A DNA stretch of 17,232 bases from Desulfobacterales bacterium (lineage in GTDB: Bacteria > Desulfobacterota > Desulfobacteria > Desulfobacterales > RPRI01), in assembly GCA_030689795.1 (NCBI GenBank), contig JAUYEO010000183.1, positions 1 through 17,232 on the forward strand, given 5' to 3'. Position 1 is the stretch's first letter. Every line of letters begins with the position of its first letter. A program made the translations under genes and the position numbers. The notes under the pieces were generated by a model. That model ran no database searches. It was not told the DNA's origin and was given only the letters and a program-made list of their open reading frames with translations. This document shows positions 1 through 7,724 of the stretch, piece by piece.

Positions 1-731
1 AGGATAAAGGCAAGAATCCAGATTGCGCCGCTCCTGCTGAAATACTCCACAAGCGGATCAACCACAGCCTCCTGCAGGGTTTTGGGGGCGCCCGCGGTAA
101 TTTCAGGTTCCGGGGAAAGCACTGTTGCCAGCATGCTGGGCAGAAGACAGGCCGCCATTATAAGATAGACCGCCTTGAAAGATATCGCATCGGCCATAAT
201 AAAGCCACCGCCTGAAGCAAGCAGCTTGCCCACACGGTATCCGTTTACATAAAGAGATGAGCCGAGGCCGAGCTCTTGATCCGAAAGGCTTTCCCGCCTG
301 AATGCATCGACTACAATATCCTGGGTTGCGCTGAAGAATGCTACAAGCATGGCGGCAATAACGACATAAAGAGGCTTTACGCCAGGGTCGGTGAATGCAA
401 GCCCGGCAATCGACAAAACAAGAAGTATCTGGGCGACGAGAAGCCCTCCTCTTCTTCTTCCCAGAAACGGCGGTATGTAACGATCAAGAAAAGGGGCCCA
501 GAGAAACTTTACCGTGTAAGGAAGCCCCACGAGAGACATCATGCCGATCATCGCAAGATCGACTCCTTCCTCCTTCATCCATGCCTGCAATAAAGATATG
601 GTTAAAAGAAGAGGAAGTCCGCATGCAAAACCCATAACAAATGTCACGAGCATGCGGCCGCTGAAAATCACTCTCAGCAAAGACCCGTGGCTCTCTTTAT
701 CCGCGCTTTTTTTGTCCGGAGTTTTTTGCAC
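1..731 (-). CDS. AmpG/PAT-type MFS transporter, N-terminal part (3' end outside the window)
   Basis: Inner-membrane major facilitator of the AmpG-like (PAT) family. The best known member imports anhydro-muropeptides for cell-wall recycling; the substrate here is not proven. Read on the minus strand, the frame is open from about 731 to the window edge, giving about 243 residues of a protein that is normally 400-500. Family signatures are visible: GFACGLPLLL followed by LLQAWM in the first membrane segment, then GLPYTVKFLWAPFLDRY, a basic GRRRGG cytoplasmic loop, and SATQDIVVDAFRRE with a following YRVGKL segment. No ATG occurs before the first helix; a GTG at 731 gives a short charged N-terminus and lies 5 bp after the pckG stop, so translational coupling is likely. 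The start is uncertain because no clear Shine-Dalgarno is seen. It is probably the third gene of the rdgB-pckG operon. Family is fairly sure, substrate is not. Confidence 0.8.
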   Translation of the reverse strand, partial: MQKTPDKKSADKESHGSLLRVIFSGRMLVTFVMGFACGLPLLLTISLLQAWMKEEGVDLAMIGMMSLVGLPYTVKFLWAPFLDRYIPPFLGRRRGGLLVAQILLVLSIAGLAFTDPGVKPLYVVIAAMLVAFFSATQDIVVDAFRRESLSDQELGLGSSLYVNGYRVGKLLASGGGFIMADAISFKAVYLIMAACLLPSMLATVLSPEPEITAGAPKTLQEAVVDPLVEYFSRSGAIWILAFI

Positions 732-736
732 AATTA

Positions 737-2716
737 TTATGCTGTTTTGCCGTTGTTATATTTGTGAAGATCCGCAGGAGTCGCAACCGGCCCTGAAATT
801 TTTTTAACGGCAAGCAGTCCTTCCTTCTGTTCATTCAGCACTTCAAACAATCTGCCCGGAACATTCTTTTCTTTTCCGTAAGCCGCGAGCTGGAGATCAA
901 TCCTTGCCAGGATGTTGTCGATATAGAGGGAAAACTGCTTCGTGTAAAGCGATTCCGGATACTCTTTATCTATTATAGTTTTAAACATTTTTTTAAGATC
1001 TTCATATTCCGGTAAACCACCGACAGGCGTTTCAATTGCTCCGACTTCATCGTGCGCCCTTCTTTCCAGCCATGCCAGCCATACTTTGACATCCCGTTTT
1101 TCACCGAGCAGCATATCCGAAGTTCCGCCCCTTGCCTTATCCGTAAGAAAATAATTAAGCCCGGCCATAACCGGTTTTTTATCTGCTGCTATTTTTTTGT
1201 TTCCGAAAAAACGGAACTGGGCATCCATGTAATCGGCGAGGGCGCCGGGTATAAACGGCGCGTTCGCCCAGGGCGCCCTTTTAACTCCGGTAGCTCCGAC
1301 TTCCGTGGCCGTTGCGGCAGATACTATAGATGCGCCTATAATCACACCGTGATCCGGATTCTTTGCCACACGGACAGGCGGCATCGTGTCGCTGTCTCTT
1401 CCGCTGTATGTAAATATCCTTGTAATAACTCCTTCAGGGTCTTCATTTTTCGGGGAATAGTTCGAAAGAGCTTTTGATGCAAGCGTAACACGGGCATTCG
1501 GATGGGATATGGGAACAGGTTTCCCGTTTTTACCGATCACACCCTTTTCCCACGGGCCCTGAAAATTATAGCCTTTTACAGGCGGCTCTTCCCCGTTTCC
1601 CGTCCAGTGGGGAACTCTCTTTTCATCGATGAGGACATTAGACCATATAACCTCTGTTCCTTCATTCCTTAAAAGCTCCATCAGGCCGGGGTCGCCTTCC
1701 CGGTTCACATCCTCAACTATGCCGAAAATTCCGCACTCAGGATTAATCGATCTTATCGCTCCTTTTTCGTCAATCCACATCTGGGCAAGGTCGTCGCCAA
1801 TAAACTGATGCCCGGCCATAGCTGTTGTCGTCTTCCCGCACCCGCTCGGAGCGGCTCCGGCAAACCAGGTTACGCGGCTCCCGGGCCCTTGGATGCCTGT
1901 TATGAACATATGCTCGGAAAGTTCATTGCCCCTGTTTTCATAAACAGCCTTGTCAACCGAAAACCTGTGGTTTCCCTTTTTAAGCAACAGAGTGTTTCCT
2001 GCGTAGGTGCAGTTTATGCTGTAAGTCGTCTGATGGCTCCTGTCCATGTAAACACGGGCATCAGGAAGATCTTCGGATCTGTTTTTCCCCTGGCTGTGAA
2101 TATTTGTATAAAAATGTCCCAATCGCTCCACTTCTTTATTAAAATGAAGGTAAGAATTTCTATAAAGAATCTCTGCGCTGTGGGAAACATAGGCGGAACT
2201 TGTAATCTCTATGGCCGGATTCGACATTGGAGAACCGACAGGCCCCCGCATATAAAAGCCCACGACCATCTCTTTACCACGCATGATGCCGGTCATCTTA
2301 TCCCTGATATCTTTTAACGCATCTTTCCTTAATGTTTTGTTTGCAAGGGAGCTGACCTCTTCATCTTCATTCGCGATATAATAGGTGCGGTCCGTTATGC
2401 GCCCCTGCTCTTCCTTTAAGTCAAAGTGTATGGTATGCCCCTTCATTGGAAGTTTTGCTTCCTCGCGATTTTTAAGAGCAAGCTCTCTTATATACTGCCT
2501 GTCTTCTTCGGAACCTGTGTTGATAAAAACGGAATCGGGGCGGCACATGGCAATCGAATTGGCGATTTTCAAAAGCACATCCTGGTGGTTTATTTTAAGA
2601 ATTCTTGAAAGATTTTGCCGGTCGAGCGTCTTCTCAAAAAGACTGCGCGCGCCGTCAAACGATTTTATTTCTCCTATCTCCTGTACAATATCAACCCCTT
2701 TCTTCTTTAAAAACAC
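737..2716 (-). CDS. pckG: Phosphoenolpyruvate carboxykinase, GTP type (EC 4.1.1.32)
   Basis: Cytosolic enzyme interconverting oxaloacetate + GTP and PEP + CO2 + GDP, a gluconeogenic/anaplerotic step. The 659-residue product is a little longer than the usual 600-620. Visible: the nucleotide P-loop APSGCGKTT around residues 289-297 with the Cys of this family kept (C293), the Lys pair in TLLLKKGN (246-247), His in SEHM (269) and Asp residues in GDDLAQMW (307-314), which match the Mn2+-binding Lys, His and Asp of the family, and the INPECGIFG stretch. The P-loop reads APSGCGKTT where most family members have FPSACGKTN. The start is a GTG at 2716, chosen because AAGGGAG lies 7 nt upstream. That Shine-Dalgarno overlaps the rdgB stop region (12-bp gap), so the two genes are very likely co-transcribed. 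Identification is secure. Confidence 0.95.
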   Translation of the reverse strand: MFLKKKGVDIVQEIGEIKSFDGARSLFEKTLDRQNLSRILKINHQDVLLKIANSIAMCRPDSVFINTGSEEDRQYIRELALKNREEAKLPMKGHTIHFDLKEEQGRITDRTYYIANEDEEVSSLANKTLRKDALKDIRDKMTGIMRGKEMVVGFYMRGPVGSPMSNPAIEITSSAYVSHSAEILYRNSYLHFNKEVERLGHFYTNIHSQGKNRSEDLPDARVYMDRSHQTTYSINCTYAGNTLLLKKGNHRFSVDKAVYENRGNELSEHMFITGIQGPGSRVTWFAGAAPSGCGKTTTAMAGHQFIGDDLAQMWIDEKGAIRSINPECGIFGIVEDVNREGDPGLMELLRNEGTEVIWSNVLIDEKRVPHWTGNGEEPPVKGYNFQGPWEKGVIGKNGKPVPISHPNARVTLASKALSNYSPKNEDPEGVITRIFTYSGRDSDTMPPVRVAKNPDHGVIIGASIVSAATATEVGATGVKRAPWANAPFIPGALADYMDAQFRFFGNKKIAADKKPVMAGLNYFLTDKARGGTSDMLLGEKRDVKVWLAWLERRAHDEVGAIETPVGGLPEYEDLKKMFKTIIDKEYPESLYTKQFSLYIDNILARIDLQLAAYGKEKNVPGRLFEVLNEQKEGLLAVKKISGPVATPADLHKYNNGKTA

Positions 2717-2728
2717 GTGAATTCTCCC

Positions 2729-3406
2729 TTATCGGATTTTAGCATCTGTTTTTTCACACCCGGGCATCACCTCGAATTTATCAAGACCCGGCATGTTTTG
2801 GCTTATCCAGATCAGGACTTTATTAAATTCGCTCTTCAGCTCACAAAGCGCCTTTCCCCTGTGGCTTACATAACTCTTTTCTTCCATGTTCATCTCTGCG
2901 AAGGTTTTGTTTAAAGGAGGATAAAAGAATACCGGATCATAGCCGAATCCGTTTGTCCCGGAAGGTTTTTCGGCAATAAGTCCCTCGCAGCGGCCATCAT
3001 AGATGAGAGCATGTCCGGTTGGAACCGCAATTGATATCACGCACTCAAATACCGCTTTTCTGTTTGATTTTCCCTTCATTTCAAAAAGCAGCTTTGCGCA
3101 ACGGTCTTCATCCGTCGCCTTTTCGCCTCCATAGCGGGCTGAAAGAATACCCGGAGCTCCGGAAAGAGCTTCAACCACAAGCCCTGAATCATCGGCAAGA
3201 GCAGGAAAGCCCAGAACTCTTGCCGCAAAGCTCGCTTTTTTGTATGCATTCTCATCAAAAGTATCCCCATCCTCTTCTATCAGTGGTATCGGGCCGAAAT
3301 CCTTAAGATTTTTGATTTTAACGGGGAAATCTTTTAAGAGGTCTTCAATTTCTTCAGTTTTACCGCTGTTTCTGCTGGCTATTACAAGAGTTGTTAAATT
3401 ATTCAT
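2729..3406 (-). CDS. rdgB: XTP/dITP diphosphatase (RdgB/HAM1 family)
   Basis: House-cleaning nucleotide pyrophosphatase that hydrolyses dITP, ITP and XTP to monophosphates, keeping deaminated purines out of DNA and RNA. The 225-residue protein has the family hallmarks in order: the N-terminal SRNSGKTEEI phosphate-binding motif (11-20), ADDSGL (71-76) with catalytic acidic residues, SGAPGILSARYGG (82-94), a GTNGFGYDPVF segment, KTFAEM and SHRGKAL near the end. It is about 25 residues longer than the common 195-200, from a short C-terminal tail. ATG at 3406 is used; the Shine-Dalgarno is weak. It is first in a minus-strand operon with pckG 12 bp downstream. A promoter candidate about 55-85 bp upstream is listed separately. 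Family assignment is secure. Confidence 0.95.
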   Translation of the reverse strand: MNNLTTLVIASRNSGKTEEIEDLLKDFPVKIKNLKDFGPIPLIEEDGDTFDENAYKKASFAARVLGFPALADDSGLVVEALSGAPGILSARYGGEKATDEDRCAKLLFEMKGKSNRKAVFECVISIAVPTGHALIYDGRCEGLIAEKPSGTNGFGYDPVFFYPPLNKTFAEMNMEEKSYVSHRGKALCELKSEFNKVLIWISQNMPGLDKFEVMPGCEKTDAKIR

Positions 3407-3463
3407 GCCGCAAATATCTTTAAATTAATATGTAAATGAAGCGATTATTTGAATGGAAAGATA

Positions 3464-3492
3464 GATATAAATCATGGTTTCTATTTTGTAAA
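3464..3492 (-). promoter_or_regulatory. Candidate sigma-70 promoter for rdgB-pckG-transporter operon
   Basis: On the minus strand TTTACA (plus 3487-3492, 5 of 6 to TTGACA) and TATATC (plus 3464-3469, 4 of 6 to TATAAT) are separated by exactly 17 bp. A transcript would begin near 3457, giving a leader of about 50 nt before the rdgB ATG. The -35 box lies in the left half of a degenerate GTAAAAAG-family repeat. Seen by eye only. Confidence 0.45.
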
Positions 3493-3530
3493 GTTTTTTT
3501 CGGCGTCATTGGCTTTTACGAAGCCGTCAC
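3470..3530. repeat. Degenerate short copy of the GTAAAAAG-ended inverted-repeat family
   Basis: The right end, read on the minus strand, is GTGACGGCTTCGTAAAAGCC, which fits the ends of the copies near 7725-7807 and 17116-17232 (TGACGG, a 3-5 base spacer, then GTAAAAAG). The left end carries TTTTGTAAAGTT in the opposite sense, so the two ends are inverted. It sits in the divergent rdgB/kch promoter region. The interior is too short to hold any gene. Confidence 0.45.
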
Positions 3531-3537
3531 TTATAAT
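3509..3537 (+). promoter_or_regulatory. Candidate sigma-70 promoter for the potassium channel gene
   Basis: TTGGCT (3509-3514, 4 of 6) and a perfect TATAAT (3532-3537) are 17 bp apart. The predicted start near 3544 gives a 36-nt leader to the TTG at 3580 or 81 nt to the ATG at 3625. The -35 box lies inside the repeat and the -10 box immediately after its end, so the repeat may have supplied part of the promoter. Confidence 0.4.
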
Positions 3538-3579
3538 TCTTTACAAATTTGCAATGTTATATTAGATTGTCGATAAAAA

Positions 3580-4632
3580 TTGATTGATTTTCCTCCTTAT
3601 CCATTAACTACACCCTGGCGACAGATGGATATCAAAAAAAGACTATACTTGATTCTTTTTGCAATCTTCCTCGTGGTGCTTGCAGGCAGCAGCGGCTACT
3701 ATATTCTTTTCGGCGGCCAGCCGAAATACATGGATTGCCTGTATATGACGGTCATATCCCTTACAAGTGTCGGATACGGAGAAATCATACCTGTAACGGG
3801 AAATATACCGGCCCAGATTTTCACCATGATACTTATCACCTTCGGCATGGGAATAATTCTTTATGGCATAAGCACACTTACGGCAATAATGATTGAAGGT
3901 GAACTCTCAGGCATATTAAGGAAAAACAAGATGGAAAACAGGATAAAAAAACTTCACAATCATTATATAGTTTGCGGAGGCGGCGAAACAGGCCGCCATG
4001 TACTGGGGGAACTTGTCAAAAACAAGGAGAAAGTAGTATTAATCGAGCATCTCGACGACAATATAGAAAAGAGCAGACACATTGAGGGCCTTCTTTATAT
4101 CAAGGGAGACGCCACGGATGATCATAACCTGATACTAGCCGGAATAGATAAGGCAGCCGGAATAGTCATATGCCTTCCTTCCGATAAAGATACACTATAT
4201 GTAACCATGACTGCAAGAATGTTAAACGGCAAAGTTCGGATTATAAGCAGGATGGTGGATCAGAGCCTTCAGCCTAAGCTCAAGAAAGCCGGCGCAGACA
4301 GCACTGTCTCCCCGAATTTCATCGGCGGGCTTCGTATGGCTTCCGAAATGCTCCGCCCCGCAGTTGTTGATTTTCTTGACAGCATGCTTCGAAGCAGCCA
4401 GGGGAATATCCGCATCAGCCAGCTTAATGTTTCAAAAAATTCCCAGATAATCGGGAAAAGGATCAGCGAACTGGAATTAACGGATAAATACAATCTCGTT
4501 GTCCTTGGTTCAAGATTTAAGGACAGAGAAATACTCTTTAACCCGCCTCCGCACTCGGTTTTAATTGAAGATCTGACCATAATTGTAATGGGAGACGTGG
4601 AAAATATAGCAAAAGCCAAACAATTATTCTAA
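3580..4632 (+). CDS. Potassium channel protein with TrkA-N/TrkA-C (RCK) domains, MthK/Kch-like
   Basis: Inner-membrane K+ channel subunit gated or regulated by a cytoplasmic nucleotide/ion-binding RCK domain. Two membrane segments (about residues 21-43 and 77-103, counted from the TTG) flank a pore loop with the K+ selectivity filter TSVGYGE (62-68). A Rossmann-type TrkA-N domain follows, starting HYIVCGGGETGRHV (128-141), with acidic LIEHLDD after the second strand and GDATDD. A TrkA-C domain ends the protein. This is the two-helix channel-plus-RCK layout of MthK rather than a six-helix channel. The first start in frame is a TTG at 3580; an ATG at 3625 gives 335 residues. I list the longer form because the PWRQ just before that Met resembles the N-termini I recall for related channels, but neither start has a good Shine-Dalgarno. 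The gene stands alone on its strand and converges on the prmA-like gene. Confidence 0.88.
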   Translation: MIDFPPYPLTTPWRQMDIKKRLYLILFAIFLVVLAGSSGYYILFGGQPKYMDCLYMTVISLTSVGYGEIIPVTGNIPAQIFTMILITFGMGIILYGISTLTAIMIEGELSGILRKNKMENRIKKLHNHYIVCGGGETGRHVLGELVKNKEKVVLIEHLDDNIEKSRHIEGLLYIKGDATDDHNLILAGIDKAAGIVICLPSDKDTLYVTMTARMLNGKVRIISRMVDQSLQPKLKKAGADSTVSPNFIGGLRMASEMLRPAVVDFLDSMLRSSQGNIRISQLNVSKNSQIIGKRISELELTDKYNLVVLGSRFKDREILFNPPPHSVLIEDLTIIVMGDVENIAKAKQLF

Positions 4633-4774
4633 GAGATCTTTGAAGAATGCCCAATTTTGGCCAAGTACAAGGAAGGCGATAATTTCAAACGCAGGAATAC
4701 ATTGAGTATTTCGAGTATTGAAATTTGAGCCTGACGCAGTAATCGGGCAAAAGGGGGCGTTATGCAAAGGTCTC
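4633..4774. repeat. 142-bp inverted-repeat element filling the gap between two convergent genes
   Basis: The left end (GAGATCTTTG, then AATGCCC and TTTTGG) and the reverse complement of the right end (GAGACCTTTG, then AACGCCC and TTTTG) agree over about 27 bp with a few changes. A nested inverted pair, AATTTCAA near 4680 and TTGAAATT near 4718, lies inside. The element begins on the base after the channel stop codon and ends one base before the prmA-like stop codon. It encodes no convincing protein. It resembles a non-autonomous MITE or REP-like repeat, and as RNA on either strand it would fold, so it may also act as a two-way terminator. Confidence 0.7.
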
Positions 4775-4775
4775 T

Positions 4776-5603
4776 TTAAATCCTGCGGAAGACAAAGGCG
4801 CTCCACTCTTTTTCCCGTTCCTCCCTGCGCATTATAAAATGATTTTTCGAGTAGAGCAGGCAAAGGTCATTTACTTCCGATATTTTTATTCCGGAGAAAA
4901 CAAGCATTGAGCCTTTTCCCGTCAGTTTTACCATCAACGGATAGAGGCTTATCAAGGTCGGATAACGCAGGTTGGCCGTAACAATCGAAAACCGGCCTTT
5001 AATTTTCTCAACCGGCATATCCGATATCTCTATCCTTTTCCCAAGCCCGTTTATTCCGGCATTTTCCATGGCCTCTTTTCTTGCGCACGGATCGGTGTCA
5101 ATGCCCGTTGCCCTGCCTGCCCCGAAAAGGACGCAGGCAATTGCCAGGACACCGCTTCCGGTACCTATATCAAGGACTGTTGAGTCAACGCCACAGCTTC
5201 CCGAAAACGCGGTATCTTCGAAAACATATTCTATGCCTCTTAACCCAAGCCTTGTGGTCGGGTGATCGCCTCTTCCGAATGATATGCCGGACTGCATCTT
5301 TATAACCAGATCGTCAGTTCCTCCCGGATATTTCATCCGGTGAGGCACAAGAACGATCCGCTTTGATATGCGCACGGGTTTTTCAAAGGACTTTTCCAGG
5401 AAGGAACACCCGTGTTTATAAGAATAGGTCAATTCGCCCGCTGAAACAAGTTCATCTACAGCACTTTTCAAATCATCCCGCTTGATCTTAATCCGGCTCT
5501 TTAAAACCTTCTCAAGCTTCCCGAAAGTAAGAAATTCCGGAGAAGCTGCCACTGCGTCAAGTATATCATCCCGCAGCCTTCCGGCATCTTGTGAGAACAT
5601 CAT
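4776..5603 (-). CDS. PrmA-like SAM-dependent methyltransferase with a helix-rich N-terminal domain
   Basis: The C-terminal two thirds match the catalytic domain of ribosomal protein L11 methyltransferase (PrmA). FGRGDHPTT (109-117) corresponds to the PrmA FGTGTHPTT motif. SAM motif I is VLDIGTGSGVLAIA (143-156), followed by GIDTDPCA (167-174), VTANLRYPT (208-216) and FSGI (236-239). The first 65 residues do not look like the PrmA N-terminal domain. They read as a small helix-turn-helix-like domain (GKLEKVLKSRIKIKRDDLKSAV, then VSAGELTY), which could be a winged helix. So L11 may not be the substrate. Length 275 is close to PrmA. It starts 14 bp after the stop of the coiled-coil protein gene, so it may be the last gene of that operon. 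Start ATG at 5603 or the adjacent ATG at 5600. Methyltransferase is secure, substrate is not. Confidence 0.8.
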   Translation of the reverse strand: MMFSQDAGRLRDDILDAVAASPEFLTFGKLEKVLKSRIKIKRDDLKSAVDELVSAGELTYSYKHGCSFLEKSFEKPVRISKRIVLVPHRMKYPGGTDDLVIKMQSGISFGRGDHPTTRLGLRGIEYVFEDTAFSGSCGVDSTVLDIGTGSGVLAIACVLFGAGRATGIDTDPCARKEAMENAGINGLGKRIEISDMPVEKIKGRFSIVTANLRYPTLISLYPLMVKLTGKGSMLVFSGIKISEVNDLCLLYSKNHFIMRREEREKEWSAFVFRRI

Positions 5604-5617
5604 CTCTTTCGGTATTT

Positions 5618-7687
5618 TTATTTAAAATCATTAATATGATTTTTAATCAGTGTTCTTTTATCTTCAGTAATAATAGCCCATGGACCTTGCATGCCTTCTA
5701 TGTTGCCGAACATCTCTTCAAGCCCTGTTCTTATAGCTTCCGCGTCATTGTTGTTCTTTTCCCTTAAACGTTCATATTCCACCAGAAAAAGAATTTCAGC
5801 TCTGTATCTGGGTGGTAAACCAAGAACTCCCTTGATATACCCTGAACCGCCCTTTTGAATTCCGTTAATCTGGCTGCCGTAAATCGTCATGAAATTATTG
5901 AAAGCGGATGTATATTTTTTCTCTTTAAAATCAATCACTGCCTGTTTAATTCCGGATGTCGGGGTGACTTGACCCGTTAATGGTTCGGCTGAAGATCTTT
6001 CCGGAGGCATTACCGGCTCTGCCTTGGCTACCCTTGCAGCCTGCTCCTTCAGTTGCTTCTCTTTCAGTTGCTCCTCTTTCTGCTGCTGTTCCTTCAGTTG
6101 TAGATCCTTCAGTTGCTGTTCTTTCTGTTGTTGTTCTTTCTGTTGTTGATCTTTCTGTTGCTCCTCTTTCTGCTGCTGTTCCTTCAGTTGTATATCCTTC
6201 AGTTGCTGTTCTTTCTGTTGCTGTTCTTTCAATGCCGCCTGTCGCGCCATGATCAACCTTATCTTCTCCTTCCGGATATATCCCACATCCAGCCCGCCGG
6301 CTTTTTCCGGAGCCTGCCCGAATGCCTCCACGGCCTTATCGAGGCTTTTAACCGTCTCCGGCGCTTCCGCAGCAAGCCGGTCGCCATCGTCAATCCTGCT
6401 GAAAAATACCGCAAGCGCCGTTGCGTCATCCTGCTGCGGCTTTGAAAGATGCGCCGTAAACAGAGACCGGTTCTCATACAACCGAATTCTCGCCTTCTCC
6501 CACTCCCCGGACATCAATGCCGCAGTAACCAGAGCATACCTTCCTGACGCGAGTTCCTTCTGCTGCTGCGTCTTTAAAGCAGCCTGACGCGCCGATGCCG
6601 ATTTTATCTTCTCCTGTTTAATAAATCCGACATCCAGTTCGCCTGCCTGCTCCTGAGCCCGGCCGTATGACTCAACAGCCTTATCCAGACTCTCAGTTGT
6701 CTGCGGCACAGCCTCAATCAGCCGGTCGCCTTCGTCAATCCTGTTGAAAAATACCACAAGCGCCGCTGCGGCATCCTGCTGCGGCTTTGAAAGATGCGCC
6801 GCAAATAGAGCCTTGTTTTCATACAGGAGGCTTTTTGCGTTCTCCCATTCACCGGTCTTCAGCCCGGACGTCACAAGAGCATACTTTTCTGCCGCCGATT
6901 TCCCCTGCTTCTCCTGATTTATTTCTGCCAGCGTAATATGATCCTGCAGTTCACCAGATGCTGCCGATACGATGACTCCGCTTCCGTGTTTATAAACCGC
7001 TTTTACCTTATATACATCCGATTTACCTTTTGTCCGGGGAATATCCGCAACCGGATCTTCAACTGTTTTGAAAATCCGGTCATTAATAAAAACCTGATAT
7101 CCTGATGGTTTTTGAACGGTTCCCGGACTGTTCCAGCTTATCACATTGTTCTCGCCTGATCGCTTCAGGGAGAGTCCTGCCGGTTCGGCTATCAGAAAAC
7201 CGATTTCGATCTTATATATCCTCTCATCGAGTGTGTAGATAATGGCCGCGTACCGGCCGGCATTTTCCGTCGAAATATTGTAATTCCTGGGATTTTCAAG
7301 AGGTATGCCTTCAATACCGACATGGTATGAAACATCCTGACCCGTTTCGGCTGCCGACACTTTCAGAGTTTCCCGGCTTAACTCCTTTATAATTCCGTAA
7401 GTCCGCTTGTACTTTACAAGCCCGGCTTTTTCCTGCTCCTGCATACCTTGCTCAAAAACCTGCTTTAATATAATGAGATTTCTGATCTGCCGTTTTTCAT
7501 CACCCTGGCTTTCCGAAAGCTTTTTAAAAAGAATCCTGACCGGTAAATCCTTATAGGGATTCTTTTCGGATAGAAATTTTTCCCTGGTAATAAATTCCAC
7601 TCCCGCAGCCGGAGAAAACTCCAGACCCATGATACAAAACGTCATTACAACAATTTTACAGGCAAAAGTGAGTATCGAAGGTTTCAT
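5618..7687 (-). CDS. Exported FN3 and coiled-coil repeat protein, function unknown
   Basis: A 689-residue protein of no family I recognise. A basic start and hydrophobic stretch (about 10-29, ending SPAAG) suggest a Sec signal peptide, so it probably acts in the periplasm or at the outer envelope. An N-terminal region (30-165) is followed by an FN3-like beta domain (about 168-249, with ISWNSP, SGYQVFIND and YKVKAVY). Two tandem repeats with a 115-residue period (about 269-383 and 384-498) share GEWE-A, LYEN, LF-AHLSKPQQD, FF-RID-GDRL and DVG-I--EKI. A Q/K/E-rich coiled-coil tract (488-549) follows, then a Pro/Ser linker and a distinct C-terminal domain (576-689, with RYRAEILFLVEYERL). It lies downstream of the ABC ATPase, separated by 121 bp that hold a repeat element, and 14 bp upstream of the prmA-like gene. 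The Shine-Dalgarno is weak. Existence as a gene is firm; role is inferred from its neighbours only. Confidence 0.85.
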   Translation of the reverse strand: MKPSILTFACKIVVMTFCIMGLEFSPAAGVEFITREKFLSEKNPYKDLPVRILFKKLSESQGDEKRQIRNLIILKQVFEQGMQEQEKAGLVKYKRTYGIIKELSRETLKVSAAETGQDVSYHVGIEGIPLENPRNYNISTENAGRYAAIIYTLDERIYKIEIGFLIAEPAGLSLKRSGENNVISWNSPGTVQKPSGYQVFINDRIFKTVEDPVADIPRTKGKSDVYKVKAVYKHGSGVIVSAASGELQDHITLAEINQEKQGKSAAEKYALVTSGLKTGEWENAKSLLYENKALFAAHLSKPQQDAAAALVVFFNRIDEGDRLIEAVPQTTESLDKAVESYGRAQEQAGELDVGFIKQEKIKSASARQAALKTQQQKELASGRYALVTAALMSGEWEKARIRLYENRSLFTAHLSKPQQDDATALAVFFSRIDDGDRLAAEAPETVKSLDKAVEAFGQAPEKAGGLDVGYIRKEKIRLIMARQAALKEQQQKEQQLKDIQLKEQQQKEEQQKDQQQKEQQQKEQQLKDLQLKEQQQKEEQLKEKQLKEQAARVAKAEPVMPPERSSAEPLTGQVTPTSGIKQAVIDFKEKKYTSAFNNFMTIYGSQINGIQKGGSGYIKGVLGLPPRYRAEILFLVEYERLREKNNNDAEAIRTGLEEMFGNIEGMQGPWAIITEDKRTLIKNHINDFK
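6041..6226 (-). repeat. In-frame minisatellite coding for a Q/K/E coiled-coil tract
   Basis: About 186 bp of imperfect 12-15 bp units coding for variations of LKEQQQKEQ. A longer order is visible: the 73 bp at 6068-6140 recur at 6158-6230 (90-bp offset) with two mismatches by eye. All units keep the reading frame, so copy number can change without breaking the protein. The tract begins exactly where the linker QQQKE closes the second 115-residue repeat, which suggests it grew from that linker. Confidence 0.85.
6224..6886 (-). repeat. Two tandem direct repeats of 345 bp inside the coiled-coil protein gene
   Basis: Residues 269-372 and 384-487 of the exported repeat protein align at a constant offset of 115 residues without gaps, and roughly two thirds of positions look identical by eye. 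The DNA is also clearly similar (for example GGCTTTGAAAGATGCGCCG at about 6438 and 6783). This is a relatively recent internal duplication rather than an ancient domain repeat. Confidence 0.8.
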
Positions 7688-7724
7688 TTTTCAACTGATG
7701 TCCTTTTATTGTTGAATAAATTAT

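Noticed and set aside
1808..2317. 169-residue plus-strand open frame antisense to pckG
   Set aside because: It is a mirror of the well-supported pckG frame, with Cys/Arg-rich unlikely protein sequence and no ribosome binding site.
4624..4863. 79-residue minus-strand open frame across the 142-bp repeat and the end of the prmA-like gene
   Set aside because: It overlaps a clear gene in another frame and otherwise reads the repeat element; no coding features.
6041..6226. Short-period repeat considered as a CRISPR array
   Set aside because: Units are 12-15 bp, in frame, without unique spacers, and encode a coiled coil.
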